The position numbers and the translations under genes were made by a program. This document shows positions 61,693 to 64,000 of a stretch of DNA of 64,000 bases, piece after piece. How positions within the stretch are numbered: the first letter of the stretch is position 1; every line of letters starts with the position of its first letter. Origin of the DNA: a candidate division KSB1 bacterium (lineage in GTDB: Bacteria; Zhuqueibacterota; Zhuqueibacteria; Zhuqueibacterales; Zhuqueibacteraceae). The notes below the pieces were generated by a model. It ran no database searches. It worked only from the letters and a program-made list of their open reading frames with translations, and was not told where the DNA came from. The stretch is taken from NCBI GenBank assembly GCA_034506255.1, contig JAPDPX010000005.1:372001-436000 (forward strand), in the 5' to 3' direction.

Positions 61693-64000
61693 CCGCGAGT
61701 GATCCAAATCGGACTGGACCACGCCATTTCACCATCCTGCTGCACCACCCGCACATAGTACCAATGCGTGCCGATGGCCGCCTGCTCATCTTTGAATTCA
61801 AAACGCACCATATCCCCCACGCCAAAGTCACCGCCGTGCCGGTGAATCACCTGATTATCGCGCAGAAGATAGACGTAGCGAATTTTCGCGGTGCCGACGA
61901 CACGCACAGCGAGGCGGGGCGGCCTTCCGGTTTCATATTCGCTGCCCTGGGCGTGGCCGTCGGCACTGAAATGCAGCAGAATACGCACACCGCTGGTGGC
62001 ATAGACCCGCCGCGCCTGCAGGGCTTCGAGCAGAGATTGCCGCGTCAACCCGCCCTTGATCCACACGCCGGCCAGACCGTGCAGCCAGGGATCGCGCTTG
62101 CGGCCGATGCCGTGATGCCAGATCAGGCCGTGACCATCGGAGGCGCCCAGCACGCCGAAACGCAGGCCGCGCGCGAGACCGTCCTGCATGAACATGCCGG
62201 GAATGCCGCCGCGATGGGTGATGGGTTCATTGCCGGAATATTCGAAGGCGCCGTGCACCGACACGATCTCCACGAGCGCCTGCACCTGCGGGTCGTGCTG
62301 CGGCCAGTCGATGCCGGTCCAGCCGATGTGATGCGGCACCGCCAGCGCGCCGGCTTCACGCAATTGCGCAAACAGCCTGGTGGTGAGATTGGCACTGGAG
62401 TCTGCCAGGCTGAGGATGGGCTGCGCCTCGTCGCGGAAGTAAACGTTTTTGTGGCCGGGTCCGTTGGGCCAGCGAGCGGCAGTCCATTCATAGGCATGCA
62501 GCGTCACGAAATCCGGTGGCGTGTGGAAACCAGCGGTGATGCGGGCCATGTATTCCCATTCCGAGGGCAGAATGCGGTTGCGCACGAACCATTCATGATC
62601 AGTGAGTGCGGCGAAATCCCATTTGTAGAAATCGCGGCTGCGGGTGTAGCAGTCATCCACCGTGCCCATGCCATCGGAGAGGTTGGAGTGTTGATGCAAA
62701 TCGCCGAACACCAACCTTTCGTCTGCCGGGGCATCGAGAAATGCGCGTGCTTCGCCGCTCATTTGCCACTTCCCGGCGGCAGCGGCGGCGACAGGCGAGG
62801 CAAGCACCGCCCGCTCCGGCGCGGGTTGCAACTTCGGCCGGGTTGCGGCTTCGGCAAGCGCGGGAAAGGCGCACAGCTCGATTAATGCCAGATCACGGCG
62901 CACCGTCCAAATGGTGCCGTCTTGCGCTTCGGCCGCGCGCACGAATTCCCCGCGGCCGCCCCAACCGGGCAGCGCAAAGTTGGTGCGGCGGCTCCAGCGA
63001 TCACCGAGAAAAATTTGTGCACTGAACTCCTGACTGGGACGGCCGAACAGCCACAAAGCGCCGCGCCGGTTCGCCAGCAACTCGGGGGATTCCCAGCTTT
63101 GCAGCGTGCCGGTGGCGGTGAGATCGCGATCAGGCATGGCAGCCGCCGGGGCGCGCAGCGTCTTGCCGTCCCATTGCCGCAGCACCAGCCAGCGCGGAAG
63201 ATCGGGTTGGCCGGCGTCATCGGCGTTGCTGTGCCAGGCGAGCCACAGACGATTGCCGGCATCCACACTCACCGCCGGGCATTGCTCCAGCGTGGCGGAA
63301 TGGGTGAGATTCCAAACCTGTGAGGCGCGATCCAATCTTCTCAGAAAAATGTCGTAGTTGTAGTTGCCGAGATAGCCATCCCACGCGCACCAAATCTCGT
63401 TGTTGCGGCCTGCCGCCAGTGCCGGCCGCATTTGCCGGTGCGGCGCAACGAACACCGGTTGTGGCGGTGACCACCGGCCGTTTTCACGCACACTGAACAT
63501 CACTTGTGCGGTATCATGCCGCATGCGTTCCCAGGCCAGCCACAAACGGCCGACAGGATCACAAACCATGTCATGCTGCCAGTTGGCGGAAGGTCCACCC
63601 GCAACGATTTCCTGCGGGCCGGCCCGGCCGTTGACGATGGGCGTCACGATGAGTGCGAGACCACCGGCCGCGGCGCGCGCCCAACTGACCCACAACGTGC
63701 CATCGGGGCCGGCTGCCAGACGCGGTTTGCAGGCGAGAGGGGCGCGATCCAGCACAAGGGAGTCGGCCCAGGCGCCGTGGCGATAGCTTCTCACCATGAT
63801 TTGCTCCTCCTGATCCTGCATTTGTTGCCAGGCGATCCACAACGTGCCGGTGGCATCACAGACAAGATCGGGATACTCGGCGAGCGCATTGGTGGTAACC
63901 GGCACCCGCCGCGCCGGTTCCGGCCGGCGCAAAGGTCTTTCGAGAAAGTAGGTCGCAGTGAGCAACAGCAACGGGAAGAGGAAAAAGCGCGTGGGTGGCA
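61686..64000 (-). CDS. Exported PHP/DUF3604-type protein with sensor repeats, 5' end outside window
   Basis: At least 771 residues, open to the right window edge. A membrane or signal segment (FFLFPLLLLTATYFL) is followed by about five propeller-like repeats with Trp-Ala-Trp cores (LWIAWQQ, LWVSWAR, LWLAWER, IWCAWDG, LWLAWHS). The second half is a PHP-like metallohydrolase with GDLHQHSNLSDG, ALTDHEWF, VPHHIGWTGIDW and LGASDGHG, the His/Asp set of the DUF3604 family. A C-terminal beta domain follows. The substrate is unknown; exported members are thought to act on phosphate or sugar esters, which is not shown here. Confidence 0.85.
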   Translation of the reverse strand, partial: PPTRFFLFPLLLLTATYFLERPLRRPEPARRVPVTTNALAEYPDLVCDATGTLWIAWQQMQDQEEQIMVRSYRHGAWADSLVLDRAPLACKPRLAAGPDGTLWVSWARAAAGGLALIVTPIVNGRAGPQEIVAGGPSANWQHDMVCDPVGRLWLAWERMRHDTAQVMFSVRENGRWSPPQPVFVAPHRQMRPALAAGRNNEIWCAWDGYLGNYNYDIFLRRLDRASQVWNLTHSATLEQCPAVSVDAGNRLWLAWHSNADDAGQPDLPRWLVLRQWDGKTLRAPAAAMPDRDLTATGTLQSWESPELLANRRGALWLFGRPSQEFSAQIFLGDRWSRRTNFALPGWGGRGEFVRAAEAQDGTIWTVRRDLALIELCAFPALAEAATRPKLQPAPERAVLASPVAAAAAGKWQMSGEARAFLDAPADERLVFGDLHQHSNLSDGMGTVDDCYTRSRDFYKWDFAALTDHEWFVRNRILPSEWEYMARITAGFHTPPDFVTLHAYEWTAARWPNGPGHKNVYFRDEAQPILSLADSSANLTTRLFAQLREAGALAVPHHIGWTGIDWPQHDPQVQALVEIVSVHGAFEYSGNEPITHRGGIPGMFMQDGLARGLRFGVLGASDGHGLIWHHGIGRKRDPWLHGLAGVWIKGGLTRQSLLEALQARRVYATSGVRILLHFSADGHAQGSEYETGRPPRLAVRVVGTAKIRYVYLLRDNQVIHRHGGDFGVGDMVRFEFKDEQAAIGTHWYYVRVVQQDGEMAWSSPIWITRGE

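Overview
The window reads as a chromosomal segment of a GC-rich, Gram-negative (diderm) bacterium. Lipid A genes (lpxA, a fused lpxC-fabZ, lpxD), bamA, a Skp/OmpH chaperone, lolA, a TonB-like protein, an rseP-type protease and several lipoproteins and beta-barrels show an outer membrane. The LpxC-FabZ fusion, the DUF3098-like and DUF6588-like proteins and the order thrS-infC-rpmI-rplT-pheS-pheT-zapB/zapA-rny-ymdB-folD point to the FCB superphylum (Bacteroidota relatives such as Ignavibacteria, Calditrichota or KSB1-type lineages). Good Shine-Dalgarno sequences and TTGnnn-N16/17-TATATT promoters argue against typical Bacteroidota. The phylum is an inference.

Layout. 1-3.2 kb: a Tyr/Trp-rich lipoprotein cut by the window edge, a TonB-like protein, a decayed gene and a small unknown gene. 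3.4-13.6 kb: an RNB ribonuclease on the plus strand, then minus-strand housekeeping genes (lolA, ftsK, gcvT, an aminotransferase, rseP, dxr). 13.6-14.5 kb: a gene-free stretch with repeats. 14.5-22.8 kb: an envelope cluster read leftwards (bamA, skp, lpxD, lpxC-fabZ, lpxA, lipM-like, a beta-barrel protein). 23.5-35.5 kb: a translation and division block (tRNA-Val, thrS, infC, rpmI, rplT, pheS, pheT, zapB-like, zapA, a 6S-like structured RNA, an rny homologue with a degenerate HD site, ymdB, folD, tRNA-Arg). 35.6-43.8 kb: a TPR protein, a SahR-like ArsR-methyltransferase regulator with adenosylhomocysteinase, a patatin-POTRA-barrel protein, tRNA-Asp, tRNA-Val and a DUF3098-like gene. 44.5-51 kb: an IS5-family element inside a small gene, then an arsenic/thiol-redox operon. 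51-64 kb: a PstS-like lipoprotein with an M28 peptidase, two barrel or TPR envelope proteins, VanZ, a crotonase, a lipoprotein and a PHP/DUF3604-type protein that runs off the window.

How the genes work together. The bamA-to-lpxA run couples outer-membrane protein assembly with lipid A synthesis. The SahR-like repressor sits on its own promoter in front of ahcY, so S-adenosylhomocysteine removal is probably feedback controlled. The operon read from 50996 leftwards combines an ArsP-like permease, an ArsR repressor, two mini-thioredoxins, a thioredoxin lipoprotein, a CcdA-like electron carrier, an ACR3-like arsenite exporter and a receiver protein without its phospho-aspartate. It looks like a metalloid-efflux system with its own redox chain. 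The most striking single gene is the rny homologue, which keeps the KH domain but has lost most of the HD metal ligands.
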